Source: Paenibacillus phyllosphaerae
Lineage (GTDB): Bacteria; Bacillota; Bacilli; Paenibacillales; Paenibacillaceae
Direction: 5' to 3'
NCBI RefSeq assembly: GCF_014192105.1
Contig: NZ_JACHXK010000012.1
Location: 62,001 to 126,000, forward strand
DNA: 64,000 nucleotides
Part shown: positions 25,037-34,014 of the stretch, piece by piece
Layout: the number at the start of each line of letters is the position of its first letter
Position numbering within the stretch: the stretch's first letter is position 1
The notes under the pieces: generated by a model
Seen by the model: the letters and a program-made list of their open reading frames with translations, nothing else
Database searches by the model: none
What the model was told of the DNA's origin: nothing
Translations under genes and position numbers: made by a program

Positions 25037-26798
25037 GATCGCTCACCTCTCTTCCGATTCCTTCGTTCTGCAGCTTGAACACGCCGTAATAGTAGCCGCG
25101 CCTTGCCAGAAGCTCGGCATGCGTACCTTCTTCAATGATCTTGCCGCCTTCCAATATGAGAATGCGGTCGGCTTCCGCCGTTGTGGATACGCGCTGGGCG
25201 ATGATGATTTTGGTACAGCTGAAATCGAGCTCCCGCAGACTCTTCTGAATATGCTCTTCCGTCTCCAGGTCGACGGCGGAGGTCGTATCATCGAGAATCA
25301 GAATCGGCGGCTGCACGGCCAGGGCCCGAGAGAGCGCGACCCGCTGCTTCTGTCCGCCGGATAAGCCGACGCCGCGTTCGCCGACGATCGTGTTGTAGCC
25401 CTCCGGCATCTTCTTGATGAACCCGTCGGCCGCGGCCAGCTCCGCGAACCGTACGACGTCTTCTTCCGGCATATCGGGATCGCCGTAGGCGATATTGCCG
25501 TCGATCGTATCCGAGAACAGCAGCACATCCTGCGTCGCCACGCCGATATTACCGCGCAGCTCATCGAGTTCCAGCTTGCGGACGTCGGTGCCGTCTACGA
25601 GGACGCGGCCTTTGGTCACGTCATAGAAACGCGGGATCAGATTGATCAGCGTCGTCTTGCCGGAGCCGGTCGCACCCATGATGGCGATCGTCTCGCCCGG
25701 CGCGATATTGAAGCTGACGTTGTCGAGGACCGTAGCGCTGTCATATTTGAAGCTGACGTTCTCGAATTGGATACGTCCTTGGTAACGGCGCTTTACCTTG
25801 ACATTGTGCTCGTTCACGATATCCGGTTCGGCATAGAAGACTTCCATAATCTTGGTCAAGCTTGCGAAGAAGCGCTGAATGTCGTTAATGATGATGCCGA
25901 TGTTGCGCATCGGGTTAGATAGACCCCAGATGAGCGCCGAGAACGCGGAGAATTCCCCGAAGGTGATCCGTCCGCTCATAACGAAGAAGCCTCCGGCGAG
26001 CATCAGAATCACGTTGAAGCCTTGGGAGAAAATCTCGAGATAAGGGAAGTAGTCCAGCCAGACCAAGGCAGCCTTCTTATTCGCCTGGGAGTAATTAACG
26101 CTCTTCTCCGTAAATTTCTTAATCTCGAACTCCTCGCGTGCAAACGCCTTCACAACCCGGTTGCCGGCGATGTTCTCCTGCGTGATCGTATTGAGCTGCG
26201 ACAGCCGCTCACGCAAATCGATATACATCGGACGTACGCGACGCGCGAAGATGAACGCGACGATAAAGATAGGCGGCGACAGAATGAGCAGCCACAGCGT
26301 CAGTTCGGCATCGATGTAGAAGAAGTACACGACGGCAGCGACGAAGACGGTGAGCGATTCGATAATCGTCTTGATGATCCACGCCAGGGAGTGCCGCACC
26401 ATGTCGAGGTCGCCGGTCATCTTGGTCATGAGATCGCCGGTACGGTTGCGGTCGTAATACCGCATGTCTTGGCCTTGAATTTTGTTGTACAGGAAAATCC
26501 GCACCCGATAAAGCATGTTCTGCGATGCCCGTTCGTACAGCAAGGTCGTGAAGTAGGCCAACCCGGTACGCAGCAGCGAGAAGCCGATCATTCCGATGCC
26601 GAGGGCGATCAAGAGACCGCGTGCGTCGATCAGATTTTGCGCCGCATCCTCGCCCGTAATGAATCCATCGACGATGCGCTGGCCGAGATACGGGTTGATA
26701 ATGGTGAGGGAGGAGCCGACAACCGACAGGCAGAGCGCGATAATATACCTGGCCCGATCCCCTTTAAGATTGTGCCAAAGCCACTTGAATTGAAACAT
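25023..26798 (-). CDS. bmrC: ABC multidrug exporter, BmrC-like half
   Basis: A 591-residue half-transporter: six-helix domain, Walker A GATGSGKTT, perfect signature LSGGQ, but Walker B reads ILILDDTTSA, with Asp in place of the catalytic Glu, as in BmrC. Its Walker B pairs with the partner's altered LSQGQ (degenerate site), and the partner's Glu pairs with this LSGGQ (active site). The start is taken at 26798 (MFQFKW), with a weak GGTGAT ribosome site; the open frame reaches 26840 without a better one. It is the first gene of a two-gene operon. Confidence 0.85.
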   Translation of the reverse strand: MFQFKWLWHNLKGDRARYIIALCLSVVGSSLTIINPYLGQRIVDGFITGEDAAQNLIDARGLLIALGIGMIGFSLLRTGLAYFTTLLYERASQNMLYRVRIFLYNKIQGQDMRYYDRNRTGDLMTKMTGDLDMVRHSLAWIIKTIIESLTVFVAAVVYFFYIDAELTLWLLILSPPIFIVAFIFARRVRPMYIDLRERLSQLNTITQENIAGNRVVKAFAREEFEIKKFTEKSVNYSQANKKAALVWLDYFPYLEIFSQGFNVILMLAGGFFVMSGRITFGEFSAFSALIWGLSNPMRNIGIIINDIQRFFASLTKIMEVFYAEPDIVNEHNVKVKRRYQGRIQFENVSFKYDSATVLDNVSFNIAPGETIAIMGATGSGKTTLINLIPRFYDVTKGRVLVDGTDVRKLELDELRGNIGVATQDVLLFSDTIDGNIAYGDPDMPEEDVVRFAELAAADGFIKKMPEGYNTIVGERGVGLSGGQKQRVALSRALAVQPPILILDDTTSAVDLETEEHIQKSLRELDFSCTKIIIAQRVSTTAEADRILILEGGKIIEEGTHAELLARRGYYYGVFKLQNEGIGREVSDHGKE

Positions 26799-27110
26799 GT
26801 CATCACCGATTTCTGTATTAGTGTGGGCAAACTGTTTCACTAGTAAAAAAACAATGATGATTATAACACAAGTACGTGTAACCTGAGAGCCAATTTATAG
26901 GCGAAAACGCATAGAAATAAGCGACAAACCGCCGATCTGTAATGAGGACGGTTGTCGTAATATTGGAGTAGACTTGGCATTCATGAGGGGAAGTGTTTTT
27001 TTATATGAAGCTCCCAACGATTTACAGGAGAATTGAAATCCATTGGTGATATAATTGGAAGCATTATATTTCTTGAATCGATCACATCACAAGAGAGGCA
27101 AGTTGGCATC

Positions 27111-28628
27111 ATGAAGCTAAGAATGAAGGCATTTCTGGTCGTCTCCGTGACGATGATCCTCTTTATCGCCCTGTTGTATGGGATTGTCAGTCCGCTCCTT
27201 GTTAAGGGATCCAAGGAATTGGACGTTAATAAAACGCGCAAAGACATTGAGCGCGTCAGGAACGATCTGGACGAAGATATGCAATTGTTGACAAGAACGA
27301 ACTCGGATTGGGCGGTATGGGATGACACGTATTTATATTTGAAGGGCAAGATGCCTCAATACGTGGATGTCAATCTCCAGGAAGATACGTTCGAGAATAA
27401 TCAGCTCAGCTTTATGCTTTATTTCAATGCTGACAATAAGTTGGTCTATCAGCAAGGTTACGATCTATATAGCCATCAGGCGCTAAAGCTTGCCGGCGAC
27501 TTTCAAGAGGCATTCGTGCCTATAGTGGGATCATCCTATGGAAACCTGGATAAGACGCTGCTTATTCGAACAGACCTAGGTCTTGCGACCATCTCCTTGA
27601 AGTCCGTATTTACGAGCGATGGAGATGGCCCGTCTGCGGGAGCATTGATCATGGGGAGATTAATAACGGACGGGTATTTCGGGATTATGGCGGAGGAACT
27701 GTCGCTTGACCTTCGCTTCATGGAAGAGGGAGCTTATAAGCAGACCATGTCTACGATAATCGCCGAACCGGTCAGCGAAACGGAAATCAAAGGCGCTCTC
27801 CTGCTCACCGATTATTTGAACCGGTATGCCTATGAAGTCAGTTTCATAGCGGAAAGGCACTTCTACCTCAATAAAAAAGCGAGCATAGCTCAGCTAGGCA
27901 TCTTCTTGTGCGCCGCCGGCTTATTGTTCATGCTCATTATGCAAGTTCTGCTGGACCGTCTCATACTCTCGAGGGTATATCGCGTTTCCCAGCAGCTGAA
28001 GACCATTCAGGCGGAGAAGAACGTACATGCAAGGATCGAGACAAATTCGAACTACCAAGACGAGCTCTCCGTTCTGGAAGGATCGATCAATACGATGCTA
28101 GCGTCGCTCGAGGAGAAGCACGACGAAGTAAAGATGCTTGCTTACCGCGATCAGTTAACGCTGCTGCCGAACCGGTATATGCTGGAGACGGAATTCCGGA
28201 AGCGGATCGAGGCCGACTCCGCTACGCTGTATCTGTTATTTTTCGACTTGGATGGATTTAAGAAGGTGAACGACTCCCTAGGGCATGAAGCGGGAGACAT
28301 CTTGCTGCGGACGGTGGCCAATCGCGTGAAGCCGATCGTGGATGAGGCCGGCGGAATGCTGGCCAGATATGGCGGGGACGAATTCGTTATCCTCGTGAAT
28401 CGACGAACGGATCGCGAACTGATGTTGCTCTTGACGGCCATCTTGGACATGCTCCGCCTGCCGTTCACGATCAAATCGGAGACCGTATCGGTGACGGGAA
28501 GCATCGGCATCAGTATGTCGGTACGCGGCGATACCACCTTGGACGAATTAATGAAGGAAGCCGATATCGCCATGTACGAGGCAAAGAAAAACGGCAAAAA
28601 CCAGTGGGCGTTCTATTCGAAGGGGTAG
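27111..28628 (+). CDS. Membrane diguanylate cyclase with CHASE4-like sensor
   Basis: A 505-residue protein: helix 1 (residues 8-30), an extracellular domain of CHASE4 type (about 35-250; NSDWAVWDDTYLY is the family hallmark), helix 2 near 270-290, a short HAMP-like linker, and a C-terminal GGDEF domain with GGDEF at 421-425. The DxLTxLxNR-like DQLTLLPNR and FFDLDGFKKVND segments are intact, so it should make cyclic di-GMP. No RxxD inhibitory site precedes GGDEF. The ATG at 27111 follows GAGAGG by 12 bases; the longer frame from 27033 is not supported. Transcribed alone. Confidence 0.9.
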   Translation: MKLRMKAFLVVSVTMILFIALLYGIVSPLLVKGSKELDVNKTRKDIERVRNDLDEDMQLLTRTNSDWAVWDDTYLYLKGKMPQYVDVNLQEDTFENNQLSFMLYFNADNKLVYQQGYDLYSHQALKLAGDFQEAFVPIVGSSYGNLDKTLLIRTDLGLATISLKSVFTSDGDGPSAGALIMGRLITDGYFGIMAEELSLDLRFMEEGAYKQTMSTIIAEPVSETEIKGALLLTDYLNRYAYEVSFIAERHFYLNKKASIAQLGIFLCAAGLLFMLIMQVLLDRLILSRVYRVSQQLKTIQAEKNVHARIETNSNYQDELSVLEGSINTMLASLEEKHDEVKMLAYRDQLTLLPNRYMLETEFRKRIEADSATLYLLFFDLDGFKKVNDSLGHEAGDILLRTVANRVKPIVDEAGGMLARYGGDEFVILVNRRTDRELMLLLTAILDMLRLPFTIKSETVSVTGSIGISMSVRGDTTLDELMKEADIAMYEAKKNGKNQWAFYSKG

Positions 28629-28660
28629 CGCGATACCAGGTACGAGGAAGAAGGAAGGGG

Positions 28661-28690
28661 AAAAGGAGGCTGATGAGCCTCCTTTTTATT
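28661..28690 (+). terminator. Rho-independent terminator of the cyclase gene
   Basis: A 10-bp perfect stem (28661-28670 with 28677-28686) with a T-rich right side. The mirrored A-rich flank could also serve the convergent minus-strand gene. Confidence 0.8.
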
Positions 28691-28710
28691 ATGGGTTTGT
28701 TATTATGCAG

Positions 28711-29334
28711 CTATGAATTCGGATGCTTGGCGGGGCTAACCGGTATACGGGCGGTCAGGCGGACGAAGAAATTAAGCAACAGCCCGCCAAGACATACGGT
28801 AAGCACCGTGCCGACACCTATCGGACCACCTAATAGGAAGGCCAGCAATAAACATAGGAAGTAGACGGCGGTCCGCGCCACGAATACGTTCGAGCGGAGC
28901 AGATCCTTCAAGATCATCGTTAACCGGTCGATGGGGATCGCCGCCAAGCCGCTGAACAGATAGAGTGCCGTACCGATGTTGATCAGGACGATTCCGGCCC
29001 CGAAAGTTGCCAATTGACTCGCCCAGTGTGCAGGGTTCAAGCTATGCTCGAATACGTATAACCATAGATCGATTCCGGCGCCCGTTAGGAATGCTGTGAA
29101 CAACCCCCACAATTCAGGGCGTTGCCGGACCAGCGCGGAGTTGACCATGATCATGAAGAAGGCGATGAGAATCTCCCAACTTCCTACGGTAAGTCCCACC
29201 TGATCGGAGAGGCCGACCAACAGCGCATCGAACGGGGAGGTCCCCAGACCGGACTGGATGTTCAAGGCTACGCCAAGGCTTAACAGGAGGATTCCCGCCG
29301 AATAAAGAGAGGCCGCCGTGCGCTTGGGCATCAT
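28711..29334 (-). CDS. YczE/YyaS-family integral membrane protein
   Basis: A 207-residue protein with about five to six hydrophobic helices. GVALNIQSGLGTSPFDALLVGL near the start is the YczE/YitT-type signature. The biochemical function of the family is not settled; Bacillus YczE has been linked to lipopeptide production. The start (ATG-ATG at 29334/29331) falls 2 bases after the stop of the GNAT gene, so the two are co-transcribed and probably translationally coupled. Confidence 0.8.
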   Translation of the reverse strand: MMPKRTAASLYSAGILLLSLGVALNIQSGLGTSPFDALLVGLSDQVGLTVGSWEILIAFFMIMVNSALVRQRPELWGLFTAFLTGAGIDLWLYVFEHSLNPAHWASQLATFGAGIVLINIGTALYLFSGLAAIPIDRLTMILKDLLRSNVFVARTAVYFLCLLLAFLLGGPIGVGTVLTVCLGGLLLNFFVRLTARIPVSPAKHPNS

Positions 29335-29336
29335 CC

Positions 29337-29771
29337 TTACTTCAGGTCCTTCAGCATCTTCACATGCGGAATGCCGTCTTCCATGAAGATATCCGAGGCC
29401 GTCCGATAGCCGAGCTTATGATAGAACCCTTCGGCATGCGTCTGTCCGTGGAGTTTGACTTGAGCGGCCCCTTTTTCCAGAGCGATAGCCTCGAGCTCGC
29501 CAATAATGACCTTGCCCAGACCGAGTTTGCGGGATGGCGCCAGAATGCAGATCCGTTCGAGCTTGCCTATGCCATCAACGAAGCGGATTCGACCCGTACC
29601 GACCGGCTGCCCCTCATCCGCGACGAGAATATGTTCGCATTGTCCATCCAACGTATCGAATGCGTCGAATTCATCTTCGAGCGGAACCCCTTGTTCTTCC
29701 ACGAATACGGCCTTGCGGATATCAAAAGCAGCTTCTAGTTCCTCATGTCTTGTTATTCTGATTACGTTCAT
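29337..29771 (-). CDS. GNAT-family N-acetyltransferase
   Basis: A 144-residue GNAT protein of the ElaA/YjcF-like group. The acetyl-CoA loop is RICILAPSRKLGLGKVIIGELE, and the C-terminal strand pattern HAEGFYHKLGYRTAS is typical. The N-terminal part (FDIRKAVFVEEQGVP) is characteristic of this subgroup. Its acceptor substrate is unknown. First gene of a two-gene unit with the YczE-like protein. Confidence 0.88.
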   Translation of the reverse strand: MNVIRITRHEELEAAFDIRKAVFVEEQGVPLEDEFDAFDTLDGQCEHILVADEGQPVGTGRIRFVDGIGKLERICILAPSRKLGLGKVIIGELEAIALEKGAAQVKLHGQTHAEGFYHKLGYRTASDIFMEDGIPHVKMLKDLK

Positions 29772-29933
29772 CGTTATGGTGTCCTTTCCAGCTTATTGGT
29801 TTGCGTTTACAATCGTGAGATTGGAAATGCAGCATTCAGCGTACTATGTTGATTGGTTTGCGCTTGAATTTGCTCCTGCCAAGTCTTCATAATGAAACTT
29901 GAGGAACAAGTAAAAGTATATAGGATGCTAATA

Positions 29934-29951
29934 TTGTTGTAAATACAACAA
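29934..29951. repeat. Short perfect inverted repeat in the 29.8-30.0 kb gap
   Basis: TTGTTGT (29934-29940) and ACAACAA (29945-29951) around AAAT. It could be an operator for one of the divergent genes; nothing else stands out in this 257-base gap. Confidence 0.35.
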
Positions 29952-30028
29952 AAAATAGTGAATTCATGATAGCGCCGTTCATACCCGACAGCCGCAGCTA
30001 CGATCCGCATAGGAGGTGTTACGTAACC

Positions 30029-30190
30029 ATGTTCACGTTGAAAGAAAAAATATACTTGCTGAAGCTGCTCAAGAAGGAGAGCCGATGGGCCTTCCTCCGC
30101 CTGCGCCGTAAGCCGCCGGAACATGCCGCGCTGATTGGGAAGCTGGAGCAGATGATCCGTAACGAGCAAGTTAACCGACAGCATCTATAG
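30029..30190 (+). CDS. Small basic protein of unknown function
   Basis: A 53-residue frame starting MFTLKEKIYLLKLLKKE and rich in Lys, Arg and Leu, so strongly basic and probably helical. AGGAGGTG (30011-30018) lies 10 bases before the ATG, which is the main reason to believe it. No family is recognised. It lies 77 bases upstream of an AraC-type regulator gene. The opposite-strand frame over the same bases has no ribosome site and is rejected. Confidence 0.55.
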   Translation: MFTLKEKIYLLKLLKKESRWAFLRLRRKPPEHAALIGKLEQMIRNEQVNRQHL

Positions 30191-30267
30191 CACGCCCGCA
30201 AGATTCGTACGCGGCTATTCATAGCTGCTTCTAGATAGAGCGACAAAGTGAAAGGAGGTTGTATCGC

Positions 30268-31287
30268 ATGATGACCGATGCCTCTCTGCGCATCAAGATT
30301 CCGCAAGGATTCTGGGCAGGTTTGCGCGAACTAGGCATTGCCGCAGCCGAAGTCGTCCGTCTTGCGGGACTGCCGCCCGAGTTGAGGGACGAACCGGCCG
30401 AAGTTACCGCCGCCCAATATTTTGCCATCTGGCAGGCCTATGCCGATCTTGTCGGTGGTATCTCCGAGGCTATCATCCAGCTCTCTACCGTATTCGAAAC
30501 CGCGTATTATCCGCCGTCCGTCCTAGCGACTTACCATGCTCGCGACTATCGGGACGCGCTTAACCGCATGACCCGATACAAACAGCTATGTCCGCCCGAG
30601 CGCTTGCGCATAACCGAAGAGGGCGAGAGTTGCATCATCGAATTGGATTGGCATGAGACCGGGCAATCGGGTCCGGCGATGCTGGTCGGGATCACGCTGG
30701 CCACGCTGCTCGAGCTCGGCCGCAGAGGAACCGGGCAGCCGGTGGCCGCGAAGCTTGTGGAATTCTCGTTCCCGTTAGCGAACTTGCAGCCGCTGGAGGC
30801 TTACTTCGGCTGCCGGATTCAGACCCGGGCCGCATGCAACAGGCTGACGCTGCATCGAAGAGATCTGGATCGCCGTTTCCTTTCGTATAACGAAGAGCTG
30901 CTGGAAATCCTTACTCCGGCTCTTGATCGTTCGTTGGATGAACGCGATAGCGGCCGCACCATGTCCGAGACGGTCAAATGGATCATGAAACGCGCGCTCC
31001 CAGGCGGACGCCCCGATATCGATGCCGTCGCCAGGGAACTAGGAATGAGCGATCGGACTCTACAGCGGCGTCTGCTGGAAGAGGGAGCGAACTTCAAGCA
31101 TCTGTTGACGCAAGCCCGGCATGAGCAGGCGCTCAAATATTTGGCAGATCCAGCTCTCGATATGAAGGAAGTGGCTTGCCTGATCGGATACGAAGACCAG
31201 AACTCGTTCTATCGCGCCTTCCGTTCGTGGGAAGGAGAGACGCCCTCCAGTTGGCGTGCCGAGCACTGTAACGCCCGCGGCTTCTAG
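30268..31287 (+). CDS. AraC-family regulator with an N-terminal arabinose-binding-type domain
   Basis: A 339-residue regulator. The first ~220 residues follow the pattern of the domain found in OruR/ArgR-like AraC proteins (GFWAGLRELGI through the STVFETAYYPPSVLATYH region). The C-terminal ~100 residues are the double helix-turn-helix (IDAVARELGMSDRTLQRRL, MKEVACLIGYEDQNSFYRAF). AAAGGAGG (30251-30258) points to the ATG at 30268; the TTG at 30259 is part of the leader. The next gene, an SDR oxidoreductase on the same strand, is the obvious target candidate. Confidence 0.88.
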   Translation: MMTDASLRIKIPQGFWAGLRELGIAAAEVVRLAGLPPELRDEPAEVTAAQYFAIWQAYADLVGGISEAIIQLSTVFETAYYPPSVLATYHARDYRDALNRMTRYKQLCPPERLRITEEGESCIIELDWHETGQSGPAMLVGITLATLLELGRRGTGQPVAAKLVEFSFPLANLQPLEAYFGCRIQTRAACNRLTLHRRDLDRRFLSYNEELLEILTPALDRSLDERDSGRTMSETVKWIMKRALPGGRPDIDAVARELGMSDRTLQRRLLEEGANFKHLLTQARHEQALKYLADPALDMKEVACLIGYEDQNSFYRAFRSWEGETPSSWRAEHCNARGF

Positions 31288-31362
31288 CATCCGTGATAAC
31301 GGCGCGTGCGGCAAGAATAATGGCGTGACCGGCTAGTTACCGGGCGGCTCGGATCCGATAGT

Positions 31363-31407
31363 ATAGTTTCTATCCCGAACATCAAGAGCAGAGGAGATAG
31401 AAACTAT
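31363..31407 (+). promoter_or_regulatory. 12-bp inverted repeat spanning the SDR promoter and start codon
   Basis: ATAGTTTCTATC (31363-31374) is the exact reverse complement of GATAGAAACTAT (31396-31407). The second arm contains the ATG's first two bases; the first overlaps a TATAGT -10-like hexamer (31362-31367). It may be a repressor or AraC operator pair or, if transcription starts upstream, an RNA hairpin hiding the start codon. Confidence 0.5.
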
Positions 31408-32200
31408 GAACATGGGACTAACGAACAAAACCGCGCTTGTCACCGGATCGACGAAAGGGATTGGCAAGGCGATCGCGCTCGAACTGGCGCGGGAAGGCGT
31501 TCATGTCGGTATTAACGGACGTAACGCGGAAGAAGCAGAACGGACCGTGCAAGAGATGAAGGAGCAATTCCCGGCCACTTCTCCCTGGAACGCAGCGGCG
31601 GATATCACGGATCAGAAGCAACGGGAAGCCTTATTCGAGCAGTTCCCCGCCGTCGATATTCTCGTGAATAATATGGGCATCTACGAAATCATGCGTTATG
31701 AGGATGCCGATGATGAAGCGTGGGAGCGATACTTCCGCACGAACGTGCTGGCATCCAATGGACTAGCTAGGCTCTACCTGCCGAATATGCTCAAGAACAA
31801 TTACGGACGCATTCTCTTCATTGCCAGCGAAGAAGCGCTCATGCCGTCCGGGCAAATGCCGCAATATGCCGCGACCAAGACAGCGCTGTTGTCTCTCGCC
31901 AAAAGCTTGTCCAAGTTGACGGCAGGCACGGAAGTGACCGTCAATTCGATTCTGCCGGGACCAACGCTCTCCGAGAACGTGCAGCATATCATTGAAGGCG
32001 TGTATGCTGACAGTGGAATGACGTTCGCGGACAAGGAAAAAGCCTTCATGGCGGCCAATTTGCCGCAATCGGAAATCCAGCGGTTCATCCGGCCGAGCGA
32101 GATCGGCAGATTAGCCGCATTCGTCAGCAGTCCTTATGCTTCCGCGTTCAGGGGATCTCCGATCCGTATGGACGGGGGAATGGTGCCGACGATTTTTTGA
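31406..32200 (+). CDS. Short-chain dehydrogenase/reductase (SDR)
   Basis: A 264-residue classical SDR. The cofactor loop is TGSTKGIGKAIA, followed by NNMG near residue 90 and a catalytic Tyr-Lys pair in YAATKTALLSLAK. The usual Ser sits in the FIASEEALMPSG stretch. Residues INGRNAEE after strand 2 suggest NADP(H) preference. The C-terminal SPYASAFRGSPIRMDGGMV is typical of the family. Substrate unknown. GAGGAG precedes the ATG. It stands alone downstream of the AraC regulator, with an inverted repeat across its start. Confidence 0.9.
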   Translation: MNMGLTNKTALVTGSTKGIGKAIALELAREGVHVGINGRNAEEAERTVQEMKEQFPATSPWNAAADITDQKQREALFEQFPAVDILVNNMGIYEIMRYEDADDEAWERYFRTNVLASNGLARLYLPNMLKNNYGRILFIASEEALMPSGQMPQYAATKTALLSLAKSLSKLTAGTEVTVNSILPGPTLSENVQHIIEGVYADSGMTFADKEKAFMAANLPQSEIQRFIRPSEIGRLAAFVSSPYASAFRGSPIRMDGGMVPTIF

Positions 32201-32286
32201 CCGGCCATAATAAAGCTATAGCCAGACGCATGAACGCGCTCGTAACGGGTGGTTCGTGCGTCTTTTTCTAATGTGAAAAATAACGC

Positions 32287-32317
32287 TTGCCTTAAAGTGC
32301 GCTTTAACGCTTAGCAT
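32287..32317 (+). promoter_or_regulatory. AdhR-type MerR promoter with long spacer
   Basis: -35 TTGCCT (32287-32292), a 19-base spacer and -10 TAGCAT (32312-32317). The spacer holds CTTAAAG-TGCG-CTTTAAC (32291-32308), which matches the known AdhR inverted repeat CTTAAAG-N4-CTTTAAG at all but the last base. Long spacer plus operator is the MerR activation layout. Confidence 0.7.
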
Positions 32318-32373
32318 AAGCATCAGCCAACCGATCATCGCTGAAATCATCCGAATGAAGGAGGACAACGAAC

Positions 32374-32799
32374 ATGGCATTCTCGATCAAAGAAGCTTCA
32401 GAGCGGCTAGGCTGCCCGGCGCCTACCATTCGTTATTACGAGAAGGAAGGGCTGCTTCCTTACATTCAGCGGGATAAGCACGGGAATCGTCAGTTCGAGC
32501 AAGAGCATCTGGATTGGATTAGGCTGATGACCTGTTTTCGGGCGACGGGCATGAAGATGTCCGTACTGAAGCGGATGGTCAACCTCGCATTGGACGGCGA
32601 TTCCACGATTCCGCAGCGGAAGGCGATACTGAACCAGTACAAGGAAGAGTTGTTCGTTCGTCAGCGCGAGCTGGCAGAGGCATTGGACGCCGTGAATAAC
32701 AAGCTGGCCATCTATGAAGACATCGAGAAGGGCAGAGTCGTCTCGGAGAGCGCAATGCTAGCGCAAATGGAAGTTCAACAGCAATCCATAAAACGGTAA
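32374..32799 (+). CDS. adhR: MerR-family regulator, AdhR-like
   Basis: A 141-residue MerR protein: helix-turn-helix [26 protein letters not shown], wing residues, and a C-terminal dimerisation helix (residues 80-120). AdhR of Bacillus is about the same length and senses aldehydes through a conserved Cys near residue 52; here a Cys lies in MTCFRATGM (about residue 51). The matching operator and the downstream aldo/keto reductase support the assignment. AAGGAGGA precedes the ATG. The gene probably activates its own operon under aldehyde or electrophile stress. Confidence 0.85.
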   Translation: MAFSIKEASERLGCPAPTIRYYEKEGLLPYIQRDKHGNRQFEQEHLDWIRLMTCFRATGMKMSVLKRMVNLALDGDSTIPQRKAILNQYKEELFVRQRELAEALDAVNNKLAIYEDIEKGRVVSESAMLAQMEVQQQSIKR

Positions 32800-32813
32800 A
32801 GAGGGATGAAAAG

Positions 32814-33785
<972 letters not shown>

Positions 33786-33867
33786 GACTTGGGATGCTGG
33801 ATAGGCGGCAGGATGAAGAATAGGCATTAGGATGCAGGATAAGAACGAGGATGAAGGGCTTAACGAA

Positions 33868-33897
33868 CGCTTAGGCGATGTTAAGCGCTTTTTCTTT
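33868..33897 (+). terminator. Weak terminator of the AdhR operon
   Basis: CGCTTA (33868-33873) pairs with TAAGCG (33882-33887), followed by a T/C-rich run. The 80 bases before it are a low-complexity stretch of repeated GGAT/AGGAT words with no gene. Confidence 0.5.
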
Positions 33898-34014
33898 TTC
33901 TTTAACGCTTTGCCCGGCCAAAGCTTGAATGCGCTTCCAACATTTAGTATAACTAAAGGAGTTGAACGTACATCTGCTGTCTAACATCCTTCATACGCTA
34001 AGGAGGTATGGCCC

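Noticed and set aside
23237..25078. A 613-codon plus-strand frame opposite the ABC exporter gene
   Set aside because: Mirror frame of a well-supported ABC transporter gene; the translation shows no domain.
29807..30184. A 125-codon minus-strand frame over the small basic gene
   Set aside because: No ribosome site, and the plus-strand frame has a strong one.
33786..33860. GGAT/AGGAT tandem words as a microsatellite or regulatory repeat
   Set aside because: The copies are irregular and short; most likely simple low-complexity sequence.
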